Source of the DNA: Nocardia niigatensis NBRC 100131
Lineage (GTDB): Bacteria > Actinomycetota > Actinomycetes > Mycobacteriales > Mycobacteriaceae
Direction of reading: 5' to 3'
NCBI RefSeq assembly: GCF_000308655.1
Contig: NZ_BAGC01000033.1
Coordinates: 186,001-250,000, forward strand
Length of the DNA: 64,000 nt
Made by a program: the position numbers and the translations under genes. The notes beneath the pieces were generated by a model. The model did no database searches and was not told the origin of the DNA. It was given only the letters and a program-made list of their open reading frames with translations. Within the stretch, counting starts at the first letter, position 1, and every line of letters starts with the position of its first letter. This document shows positions 24,943-33,400 of this stretch, piece after piece.

Positions 24943-25515
24943 ATGCGTGCGCCCGGCCCCGCCCTACCGCCCGCCCGGCGGCGACAGCCGGGCACGCGCC
25001 GGGCGGCCGCCCTGGCCGTCCTGGCGAGCGCCGGCCTGATAGGCGGCTCGCTCACCGCGGCACACGCTGCCGCCCAACAGCTTTCGGACACCGCGCCCGC
25101 CGCCGCAGGCTTGCCCGCCGGCCGGGCCATCGCCGCGGGCACCGACGGCCTGGACCCGAACCTGTCCGCGGCCTACAACGCCGCCGCGACCGAGGCGCAC
25201 AATGCCGGTGTCCCGCTGTCGATCACGTCCGGCTACCGCACGCCCGCCGAACAGGAAGCCCTCTGGGAGGACGGCCTGCAGACCTACGGCAGTCCCGAGG
25301 CCGCACGGAGATGGGTGCTGCCCCCGAACGAATCCACCCACGTCACCGGCCAGGCCATCGACGTCGGCCCCCGCGAGGGCGCCCAATGGCTGGAGGACCA
25401 CGGCTCCCACTGGGGCCTGTGCCGCATGTACGACAACGAATGGTGGCACTTCGAACTGGCCACCACCCCCGACGGCCCCTGCCCGGCCCGCCTCCCCGAC
25501 GCCAGCGACCGCTGA
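24943..25515 (+). CDS. Secreted M15-family D,D-carboxypeptidase-like peptidase (VanY domain)
   Basis: A 190-residue protein with an Arg-rich signal peptide (hydrophobic core AAALAVLASAGLIGG, cleavage near AHA at residue 42). The domain has ITSGYRTPAEQEALW and the zinc motif STHVTGQAID (His133, Asp140), followed by EWWHFEL (His169), the ligand set of LAS/VanY metallopeptidases. These trim D-Ala or peptide cross-links in peptidoglycan. The start was taken at ATG 24943 after AGGAG; an ATG at 24910 overlaps the stop of the degenerate copy (ATGA) and is possible. C-terminal cysteines may form a disulfide. Confidence 0.85.
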   Translation: MRAPGPALPPARRRQPGTRRAAALAVLASAGLIGGSLTAAHAAAQQLSDTAPAAAGLPAGRAIAAGTDGLDPNLSAAYNAAATEAHNAGVPLSITSGYRTPAEQEALWEDGLQTYGSPEAARRWVLPPNESTHVTGQAIDVGPREGAQWLEDHGSHWGLCRMYDNEWWHFELATTPDGPCPARLPDASDR

Positions 25516-25758
25516 CCCGCCTGCGGCCGCCACCCAGCGGTCCCCGAGCCACCCGCCGTCGGCCCGCAGGGCGGCAGCCCGTGCGGGGGAACGTGCGAGC
25601 GTATCGACAGTCGGGGAGGTGCCGGACGAAACCGGACAGTGACCGGCCATGACGCCATCGATATAGATGCGGGTAATGGATAGGATCGATGTCAAGTCTT
25701 GGACACTATAGGCAGAGCTCGGGCAGGGTAGAAGGCGCCGGGCACTCTGTCCCGGCGG

Positions 25759-25851
25759 ATCCTCACCCTGCACGGGCGGGTGTACGACATCGGCACCGGC
25801 CGCGTCGAGGCGCTCGGTGCCGCGGGCGGGTTCAGCACTCTCGCCGCCTGA
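25759..25851 (+). pseudogene. C-terminal remnant of a beta-carbonic anhydrase
   Basis: About 30 codons ending in TGA encode ILTLHGRVYDIGTGRVEAL, matching the C-terminal 'LHGWVYDIxTG' end of beta-class carbonic anhydrases (CynT type). The zinc-binding body of the enzyme is absent; sequence before 25740 is AT-richer and unrelated. It ends 68 bases before the cyanase gene. In cyn operons carbonic anhydrase supplies bicarbonate to cyanase, so this looks like a deleted cynT. Confidence 0.6.
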
Positions 25852-25919
25852 TTCCCTGATCAGCGACCCTGACCTCCGATTTCGCCGCCGCGAAACGGCT
25901 TTCCGAAAGGAACACCCTC

Positions 25920-26390
25920 ATGGTGCACGCACAGTTCGATCCAACCGCCCGCGAGGCGCTGGCCGATGTCGCCGTCGCCGCCAAGATCGCCAAGGACCTG
26001 ACCTGGCAGCAGATCGCCGACGCGGCCGGGCTGTCGGTCGCCTTCACCACCGCCGCGGTGCTGGGCCAGCACCCGCTGCCGGAGCAGGCCGCGCTGGCGG
26101 TGGCCGAACTCCTGGACCTGGACGCCGACGCGGCCCGGCTGCTGCAGACCATCCCGCTGCGCGGCTCGATTCCCGGCGGCGTGCCGACCGACCCGACCAT
26201 CTACCGCTTCTACGAGATGCTGCAGGTCTACGGCACCACGCTGAAGGCCCTGGTGCACGAGCAGTTCGGCGACGGCATCATCTCCGCCATCAACTTCAAG
26301 CTCGACGTCAAGAAGGTCGCCGATCCCGAGGGCGGCGAGCGCGCGGTCATCACCTTGGACGGAAAGTACCTGCCCACCAAGCCGTTCTGA
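25920..26390 (+). CDS. cynS: Cyanate hydratase (cyanase)
   Basis: A 156-residue protein of exactly the usual family length. It converts cyanate plus bicarbonate to carbamate, which decays to ammonia and CO2, in the cytoplasm as a decamer. The N-terminal helical domain resembles a lambda-repressor fold, and the catalytic C-terminus keeps the triad Arg96 (YRFYE), Glu99 and Ser122 (GIISAINF), at the same positions as in Escherichia coli. ATG follows AAAGGAAC. The usual carbonic anhydrase partner survives only as a fragment upstream. Confidence 0.95.
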   Translation: MVHAQFDPTAREALADVAVAAKIAKDLTWQQIADAAGLSVAFTTAAVLGQHPLPEQAALAVAELLDLDADAARLLQTIPLRGSIPGGVPTDPTIYRFYEMLQVYGTTLKALVHEQFGDGIISAINFKLDVKKVADPEGGERAVITLDGKYLPTKPF

Positions 26391-26498
26391 GACCGGCCGC
26401 CCGTCGATGACCTGAATGTCCGGAACCGGAAGCTGATCGGTCATGTCCGGGCACCTGGCGGTTCAACTGGCAACCGTACCGTCACCGGTGGGGGGATC

Positions 26499-27914
26499 AT
26501 GGCGGACGGAGATGTGATGCTGGAACCGCGACTTCGGACCATGTGGCTGGCCAATGCGGCGAGCGGAGCGGCGGCCGTCGCCGTCCGCACTCCGCGCCCG
26601 GCCTTCGCCGCCCAGACCCGGCGGGCCCAGCGCGAGGCCGTGGTGGCCTCCGATCTGGAAGTCGTCACGGTGACCGATCATTCGGCCGTGATCACCTGGA
26701 CGACCCGGACCCGGACCCGGGCCGGGCGGCTGCGGCCCGCACCCGCCGACACCGAGCTGCGCATCGCTCCCGCCGACGGCCGCGGCGTGGCCCGCGTCCA
26801 GATCTTCGAGGGCATCCGGACGCCGTACCACTACGCCGAGATCCGGGAGCTGGAACCGGGGCGGGCCTACCGGTTCGAGGCGTACTCGGACGGCCAGCGT
26901 GCGGTGCCCGCGCGGACACTGGTGACACGCCGATCCGGAACACCCGAATCCACCGGTGTTTTCACCACTTTGACGCCACCGCCGGGACGCTTGCTGCGCA
27001 CCCTCGCCCTGGCCAACGACCTCCACTACGGCGAACCGGCCAGCGGCCTGTTCGCGGGCTTCTTCGAAGGCGTGCGGCACGACTCCGACGAGTATCCGGA
27101 GTTCATGCTGCGCGCCATGCTGGAGGATCTGCGCCTGCCGGACCGCGGTGCGGACCATCTGGTGGTCGCGGGCGATCTGACCGATTCCGGCACGGCCGAA
27201 CAGTCGCGCGGCGTCCGGGAAGGTCTGGACACCTGGGGCAACCTGGGCCAGGATTACTTCGTGTGCAGGGGAAATCACGATGTCCGCCCGCCGGAGGAGC
27301 CCGACCAATGGGGCGCGGTGTTCCACGAGCGGGACCGCCTCGTCGAATACTTCATGGGCGGCCTGCGCCTCATCGGGCTCGACACCACCCGCACGCGCGG
27401 CGCGGGCGGCACCCTCGACCCGGCCCAACTGGCCCACCTGCGCGAGCTGCTGCGCGGCGAACCCGACCGGCCGACACTGATTTTCGGCCACCACCCGGTG
27501 ACCAGGCATGCGGCGGTGAGCAATCCGGGCGGACCCGGTTTCGTCCTGGACCGGTCCAACGCGGCCGCCCTGCACTCCCTGTACGCCACCGCGCCCGGGG
27601 TGTTCCTGCACCACAGCGGGCACACGCACCGGAATCGGCTGAGCCGCCCCGATTCCGGGATCGGCGTGGAATTCCTCGAGGTGGGCGCCGTCAAGGAGTA
27701 TCCGGGCGGGTACACCCTGGTGCGGGTCTACGAGGGCGGCTACATGGCGAACTTCTACAAGACCCGATCCGAGGCGGCGCGGCGCTGGAGCACCCGCACC
27801 CGCAGCCAGTATTTGGGCATGCATCCCGATCACGCGCTGGGCAGCTGTGCCGACCGCAACCATGTCGCCCTGCGCGACTTCTCGGGCCTGTGCGGTGAGC
27901 CCTCGGCGAGTTGA
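26499..27914 (+). CDS. Metallophosphoesterase with N-terminal fibronectin-like domain
   Basis: A 471-residue protein. The N-terminal ~150 residues contain an FN3/purple-acid-phosphatase-type beta-sandwich (VVTVTDHSAVITWTTRT). The calcineurin-like domain carries all five metal motifs: NDLHYG, VAGDLTDSG, CRGNHDVR, FGHHPV and HSGHTHRNR. It binds two metal ions and should hydrolyse phosphomono- or diesters. A poor N-terminal hydrophobic stretch (MWLANAASGAAAVAV) makes export uncertain. GGGGGGATC precedes ATG 26499; an ATG six codons later is an alternative. Confidence 0.88.
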   Translation: MADGDVMLEPRLRTMWLANAASGAAAVAVRTPRPAFAAQTRRAQREAVVASDLEVVTVTDHSAVITWTTRTRTRAGRLRPAPADTELRIAPADGRGVARVQIFEGIRTPYHYAEIRELEPGRAYRFEAYSDGQRAVPARTLVTRRSGTPESTGVFTTLTPPPGRLLRTLALANDLHYGEPASGLFAGFFEGVRHDSDEYPEFMLRAMLEDLRLPDRGADHLVVAGDLTDSGTAEQSRGVREGLDTWGNLGQDYFVCRGNHDVRPPEEPDQWGAVFHERDRLVEYFMGGLRLIGLDTTRTRGAGGTLDPAQLAHLRELLRGEPDRPTLIFGHHPVTRHAAVSNPGGPGFVLDRSNAAALHSLYATAPGVFLHHSGHTHRNRLSRPDSGIGVEFLEVGAVKEYPGGYTLVRVYEGGYMANFYKTRSEAARRWSTRTRSQYLGMHPDHALGSCADRNHVALRDFSGLCGEPSAS

Positions 27915-28109
27915 GCAGCGACACACCGGTTGACGCACCGGTAGGTCCGGTCAATACGCCCACATTGTTCCTCCTGTTCGGCATACTGCCTGATGCGAGG
28001 GCGCGCCACAGCAACCCGCGCCCGATCGGTCATCGCGGTGTCCGTTCAGCGCTGGAGACGTGCCCCGGGTTCGGCATCCTGGGTTCGGCACTTCTCTAGC
28101 AACGGAGGC

Positions 28110-28379
28110 ATGGTGGGCAGGCAGGGCAGGCAGTACCGTACGAATCACGGCACACTCCGGCACCAGTGCCCGCCCGTTCGCGTCACCCAGAGCCCCGCCC
28201 ACCCTGTCCGGGATGTCGTATTCGCCACCAGCTGGCTGTTTTTCGAACTGCCCACCGCTGTCCTGCTGGCCGTCTTCGTCGGCACCGGCTGGCTCGGCTA
28301 CCTCCAGCACGCCGGCACCCCCGCCCAGCCGCGCTCGGCGGTGGTGGTGCCCGCCGAGCCGACCCCGGGCGAGCACTGA
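28110..28379 (+). CDS. Small putative membrane protein
   Basis: An 89-residue frame with one clear hydrophobic segment (FATSWLFFELPTAVLLAVFV) and a Pro-rich C-terminus. ATG at 28110 lies directly after GGAGG, which is too close; the adjacent GTG one codon on gives better spacing. The same bases also encode a long antisense frame with no family resemblance, so I prefer this strand because of the coherent transmembrane helix. No function can be assigned. Confidence 0.4.
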   Translation: MVGRQGRQYRTNHGTLRHQCPPVRVTQSPAHPVRDVVFATSWLFFELPTAVLLAVFVGTGWLGYLQHAGTPAQPRSAVVVPAEPTPGEH

Positions 28380-28425
28380 GTCAGTTCCGCACGGGCAGCA
28401 GCGGATGATCGCGAAGATCCGCCGC

Positions 28426-28528
28426 CGCCGTAGGCGAATACGCGCCGATGGCCGAGCAGGTCGCCGAGGCGGCCACCGAGCAGCAGGCAGCCGCCGAAGC
28501 AGATGGTGTAGCCGGTGATCACCCAGTG
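28426..28528 (-). pseudogene. Fragment of a major facilitator transporter (DHA2-like)
   Basis: About 34 codons read HWVITGYTICFGGCLLLGGR followed by LGDLLGHRRVF. This is the second transmembrane helix and the loop 2-3 signature (GRLxDxxGRR) of an MFS drug transporter. Nothing of the other helices is present on either side in any frame. It is a short relic of a deleted gene. Confidence 0.65.
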
Positions 28529-28738
28529 CCGGGTGTCCCAACGCCTTCCACGACTGTCCGCACGCGCAGGAGGCATAGTGTCCCGCTTCCCGGACGGACT
28601 CCTGGACGGGCTGGAACAGGCTCTGCGCGTCCTCAGGAAACGACGCCACCCCGGTGCCGCTGGCTGCGGGTCACCGGGGTGCTGGCCGGCGGATCGGCCG
28701 AAGCTGGTGCAGCGGTGGCCGATTCGGGCGCGTAGGTG

Positions 28739-30046
28739 TCAGTCGTCGATCGAGCTGCCGTTGCGGGAGCGCGACGCGGCGCGAGCGCGGCGGCGGGCGG
28801 CCTGCAGTTCGGCGAGTTCCTGCTCGAGGGTCTCGGCGATCCGGAACTGGCCGGTGTCATAGACATTCAGCGGCGGGACCGGGTCGGTCAGGTCGGCGAG
28901 CGGAGAACGATCGTCCTCTTCTTCGGGCTTGCGGCTCTTGCCGGTCGCGGAGCGTCGCTCCTTGTCGGCGGGTTTCGCGGTGTCCGACTGGCTTTCGGCC
29001 CGCGCGGGTCGGGGCTCGACCACCTGGGCTTCGGCATCGACGGTGTTCTCGGGCTCAGTGGGAGCCGCGGGAAGCGCCGGGGTGGGAGTCGGCACCGCTG
29101 ACGGAGAAGGGCGGCCGGGCCAGGAGACGACGGTGGGCATGGAACGGCGTAGTTGTTCGCCCGGGTCCGGCAGATCCCGGATCTGATCCGTGGCACGCAC
29201 GATGGCGAGGCCGTACCGACCGGCCGCGGCATTGTGGATGAGCAACGCCACACCGATCATGACCGGTGCGATGGCGTGCACCGCGACCTCGTACCAGCTG
29301 CCGTTCTTCAGATACGGGTAGGTGTTGAGCATCACGGTCAGGCCCAGCAGCGCCATCTCGGCGACAACGACCTGGCGGCGGCTGTCGATCACACCCCATT
29401 CGGCGACCTTGTTGGTGCCGATCATGATGATCACGAGGCAGACGCTGATCATGCCTTCGAGCAGGTAGCTGAACCAGTACAGCGGATCGCTCGCACCGCC
29501 GGGGGCGATGTTGTGCTGCACGTTGACCGCGGACCAGAGCATGCCCGCCGCGACCACTCCGGCGAGCGCGCGCTGACTCCACGCCCGATGCTTGTACAGG
29601 GACGCGAGTTTGGCGTGCGGGCTCGATTCCCGCCGCTGAGCGGCGATCGCCTTGCGCGCCAGCAGCAAGTCGCGAATGTCGGCCTTCTCAATCTCTTCGG
29701 TGGTCTGCCGGGCTCGATCGGCCGCACTTGCTGCGGCTTCGGCCTGTTTCCAGCGCTGCGCACGCTCCTGCTCGCGGATACGTTCGGCTAGGTCGCGCTC
29801 GGCGACGAGCTCGGTCTCCGACAGTGCATCGGTGAGAGCGGGATCGTATTGGTATGCCAGCCTGCCCCGGGCCTTTTCGACCCGTTGCGCCAGCTGGGTG
29901 ACCTCGTCCTCGCGCGGATGTTCGATCGTCAATTGGTCCCCCGTCCGAGGAGTCCCGATGGCTGACAGGTGATTCCGGTAGGCACGGAGAACATTTCTAG
30001 TCGATACACGCCCAACCGCGAAACTGTTGATTTGCCGATGGTCCAA
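28739..30046 (-). CDS. Four-helix membrane protein with coiled-coil N-terminus, unknown function
   Basis: A 435-residue protein. The N-terminal ~140 residues are charged and helical, probably coiled coil (EKARGRLAYQYD, ERIREQERAQRWKQAEAAA). Four transmembrane helices follow between about residues 160 and 280 (RALAGVVAAGMLWSAVNVQH; EGMISVCLVIIMIG; VVVAEMALLGLTVML; AVHAIAPVMIGVALLIHNAA). The cytoplasmic tail is Pro/charged and low-complexity. The layout recalls DUF2637/SpdB-like proteins of actinobacterial plasmids and conjugative elements, but the match is weak. It stands alone downstream of the SMC operon, separated by 391 bases. Confidence 0.7.
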   Translation of the reverse strand: MDHRQINSFAVGRVSTRNVLRAYRNHLSAIGTPRTGDQLTIEHPREDEVTQLAQRVEKARGRLAYQYDPALTDALSETELVAERDLAERIREQERAQRWKQAEAAASAADRARQTTEEIEKADIRDLLLARKAIAAQRRESSPHAKLASLYKHRAWSQRALAGVVAAGMLWSAVNVQHNIAPGGASDPLYWFSYLLEGMISVCLVIIMIGTNKVAEWGVIDSRRQVVVAEMALLGLTVMLNTYPYLKNGSWYEVAVHAIAPVMIGVALLIHNAAAGRYGLAIVRATDQIRDLPDPGEQLRRSMPTVVSWPGRPSPSAVPTPTPALPAAPTEPENTVDAEAQVVEPRPARAESQSDTAKPADKERRSATGKSRKPEEEDDRSPLADLTDPVPPLNVYDTGQFRIAETLEQELAELQAARRRARAASRSRNGSSIDD

Positions 30047-30437
30047 TCCTTACGGCGCGCCGCGCTGCGACACGCGGAATTGAGTGGGAGTCAGGGCAGT
30101 ACGAACATGCCATCCGATCGGCTGTCCAGAGGGGTTGCCGACCGGAGTTCGCGCACCACCTTATAGGACGCGGCGGATTAAGGTCGGAAACCGTGGAACA
30201 GAGACCGGTTCGGGGCATTCGCGAGGCGCGGACCTGCGGTGTTCGCGAGCGAGCGCGGGCCGTTCCGTCACAAATGCCTTGTATCGCTTGGCGTTCGTCG
30301 AGGTCCCGGATCGGCGGTACGGCCACGGGCGCTTCGTCGTGTGACGATATGGCGTGTATGCCGCCCATCCGGATCCGCGTCGGCACGCCGCACCGGTCGC
30401 GGCTGGGCCTGTGCTCGTTGGGGATCCGGACGTGGGG
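30047..30437. other. 391-base gap where a JetD subunit would be expected; no gene recognised
   Basis: This lies between the end of the SMC-like gene and the start of the four-helix membrane protein, both on the minus strand. Translations on both strands give only short Arg/Ser-rich frames with no TOPRIM, DUF2399 or other signature. No terminator hairpin with a T tract was found. Confidence 0.5.
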
Positions 30438-33400
30438 TCAGCTGGTCGTCTCGAGTTCCTCGTCCAGCGGGATCGCGCCCTCCAGGCCGTGGGGGAGGCG
30501 GCGGCGGTTGGGAGAGCCGAGCGCGGCGGTGAGGTCGGTGCCGTCGTGTTCGGCGAGCAGATCGTCGGAGTCCCACACCAGCAGGGTGGCGCTGACGGTG
30601 TTCTCGGCGGCGGAGTGAGCGAGATCGTAGTGGGCGCAGGCGGGGACGTGTGGGTAGGTGATCCAGAGGTCGTATCCGGTCATGAACAGGTCGAGATCGA
30701 ATTGGACGGACAGGCCGAGGAGTTCGCTGCGGCCGTTGTCGTCGACGCCGGCGAAGGCTTCGTCGAGGGCCAGCAGGCGGGGCGCCTGCGGGTCCGCGGA
30801 GTCGAGCATGACGTGGGCGGCCGCGAAGAGCGGAAGGTGCAGGGACACCGATTGTTCACCGCCGGAGAGGGCGCTGTGGCGCGCGACGGTGAGGCGGTCC
30901 TCGGTGCCGTCGGCGGTGACGATGGTGAAGGAGAAGATGCGCCAGGTGCGGTAATCGAGGGTAGCCGCGAGGATTTCGGGGAACGAGCGCTCCGGGTGCG
31001 CGGCGCGGGCGGTGCGGATCTCGGCCGCGAAGTAGGCGCGGATGGTGGAGAGGTCCTCGGGGGTGAGGTCGGCGGAGTCGCGGTCGAGGAGCTTGCAGAC
31101 CGCGCGGGCCGGTTCGGCGAGATTGTCGGCCAGCACCCAGTGCACGCCGATGGTGTTGCCGGAGGACATGCGGCGCTGCTTCATCTCGGCGCCCATGCGG
31201 GAGATGAGATCCCGGGCATCGGAGGTGCGTTCGTGGATCTGCTGCGCCAAACCGGTGAGGAGCGCGTCCTCCAGGATGCGGCGTTCGGCGTCGGTGAGCA
31301 GCAGCTCCTGATCGCGGCGCGCCCCGCCGATGCGCTCGGCGAAATCGGCCAGCGTGGACAGACCGTGATCGTCGTGCACCTGCACCACCGTGAGGCCGTC
31401 GGCGGCATCCCAGTGCAGGCGGTAGTCCTGGCGGGCGGCGGTCAGCGCGGCATCGAACTCCTGCAGGGCGGTGGTGACCGCGCTGCGCGTCGATTTGCGG
31501 GCCGCCTCGCCCGCGCGCACCGAAGCGGTTGCGGCGGCGAGGTTCTCGAACAGGGTGGACACCTCGGCCGGCAGCACCGTGGGCTCCTGCTCCGGATCGC
31601 CGTTCTCGATCCGGTACAGCAGCTGCTCGGGCGTCGACCAGGCGGCGTCGCTGCTGGGCCAGCGGCTGTCGGAGGGCGCGCCCAGCAGGCTCAGCAGATC
31701 CGGGCGGGCGTAGGGGGCGAGATGGCGGACGTCGGAGAGCAATTCGGCGAGCGCGGTGCCCAGCGTGTCGTGTGCCGCGCGATGCGCGCCCTCCGCCGTG
31801 CCCACGGCCTCGATGGCCTCGGCGGCGGCCTTGCGGGCGGCCTTCTGCTCCGCGCGGGCCGCGTCGATCTTCTCGCGGGCCGCTTCCAGCTCGCGATCGA
31901 TATCGGCGGCGCCCGCGCCGAGCGCCTCCCGCAGCGTCTCCAGCTTGCGCAGCTGCTCTTCGTACCCGGCCCGCGCGGCCGCCGCCTCCTCGGCGAAAGC
32001 CTCCGCGAGGTCCTTGGATTCCTCGAGGCGGTCAGCGGCCTCCCGGGCCCGCTCGTGCTCGCGCTGGTGATCGCCGCGCAGTCGCAGCAGCGCGGTGCCG
32101 CCGTTCTCGAAGTGCCGCACGGCCGCCGCGAGCGCGTCCAGCTCGGCGGGGTCGCGGGGTGCGCGGTGATCGGCCGCGATGGCGCGAACCTTCTTGTCCG
32201 CGTTGGTGTACTCGGCGACGGCCTGGTCCAGATCCCGCTCGGCCTGGCCCGCGGCCTCCGACCGTGAACGCAGCATGCCGGCCGCCTCGGCGACGCTGCG
32301 CAGAGCGGCGGTGATGGCGGTGGTTCGGGGAAGCGCCTTGGCGGCGGCCGAAATACGGCCCAGCTCCTCGGTGGCGGCCCGTTCCTCGGCTTCGGCGGTA
32401 TCGGCCTCACCCAACGCCGTTTCGATGGCAGCGGCGAGTTCAGCCAGCCGCACTTCGCGACGCCGGGCGCGGGCGGTGGCGCCGATGAATTCGGCGTCCG
32501 CCTTGAAGTGCCGGCCCGCGTGCACGCCCTGCCGGAATCGGCCGTCGGTGGCGATGGTCACGCCCCCGGTGTCGGTTATTGGCTGCGCGTCGGCCCCGGA
32601 GGCCTTGTGCCCCAGCGCACTTGCATCGCCGTCCGTTATCGCGGAGCCGTTCCCGGTGACCGAATGCAGGGCGATCGAGGCCAGCACGGCGGCCACCGTC
32701 TCGCGCGGCACCGTGAGCGCCTCGGTGTCCTCCTCGACGACGAGCACCGATGCGAGCGTCGGCCCGGCCGGCCGCTCGGCGATCGGCAGCGGCACCAGGA
32801 ACTGATCCGAAGCGTGTTCGGGCAGTTCGGAATCCGCGCACACCCAGGCGTCGAGCAGGTTGGCGGCCTGCAGGGCCGCCTCGATGCCGGCCGCGTCCCG
32901 GGCACCGACATCGTCGGCGAACCGGACCAGCCGCCACAGTGGAGCGCCCGCGCGTTCCGGTCGCACATCGGCACGGGCCTCGAAAGCCGGTGGCGCGTCA
33001 TCGCGTTCGGCCGCTACCTGCTCCCGCTCGGCGCGCAACTCGCCCGCGCGTACGGTGGCCTGAGCCGCCCGGGTCCGGGCCTCCTGGCGCCGCGCCCGGA
33101 TCTCCTCGGTCAGCGGCTCGGTGCGTTCGGCGAGCACCTCCGCCGGTGTGGCCGGTACCGAGCCGTCCTCGGACGCTTCGGCCGGCTCGGCGCCGGACTT
33201 GGCGCTCCTCCTGCCGCCGCTGTCCGGGCGCGGGGCGTGCTCGCTGCCGACCTGACCGAGCGCGCCGTCGAGCGCCTCGAACAGCCCGGTGCGAATCGGC
33301 CCGTAGACGTCGCGGTGCGTGTCCCACCAGTCACGCAGGGACACAGCGGTATTCGATCGGGCCAGGGCCACGCCGGCCTCGGCCTCGGCGAGTTCGGCGG

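Noticed and set aside
30047..30437. A hidden jetD gene or fragment after jetC
   Set aside because: Translations on both strands show no TOPRIM or DUF2399 motifs and the gap is shorter than a JetD gene.
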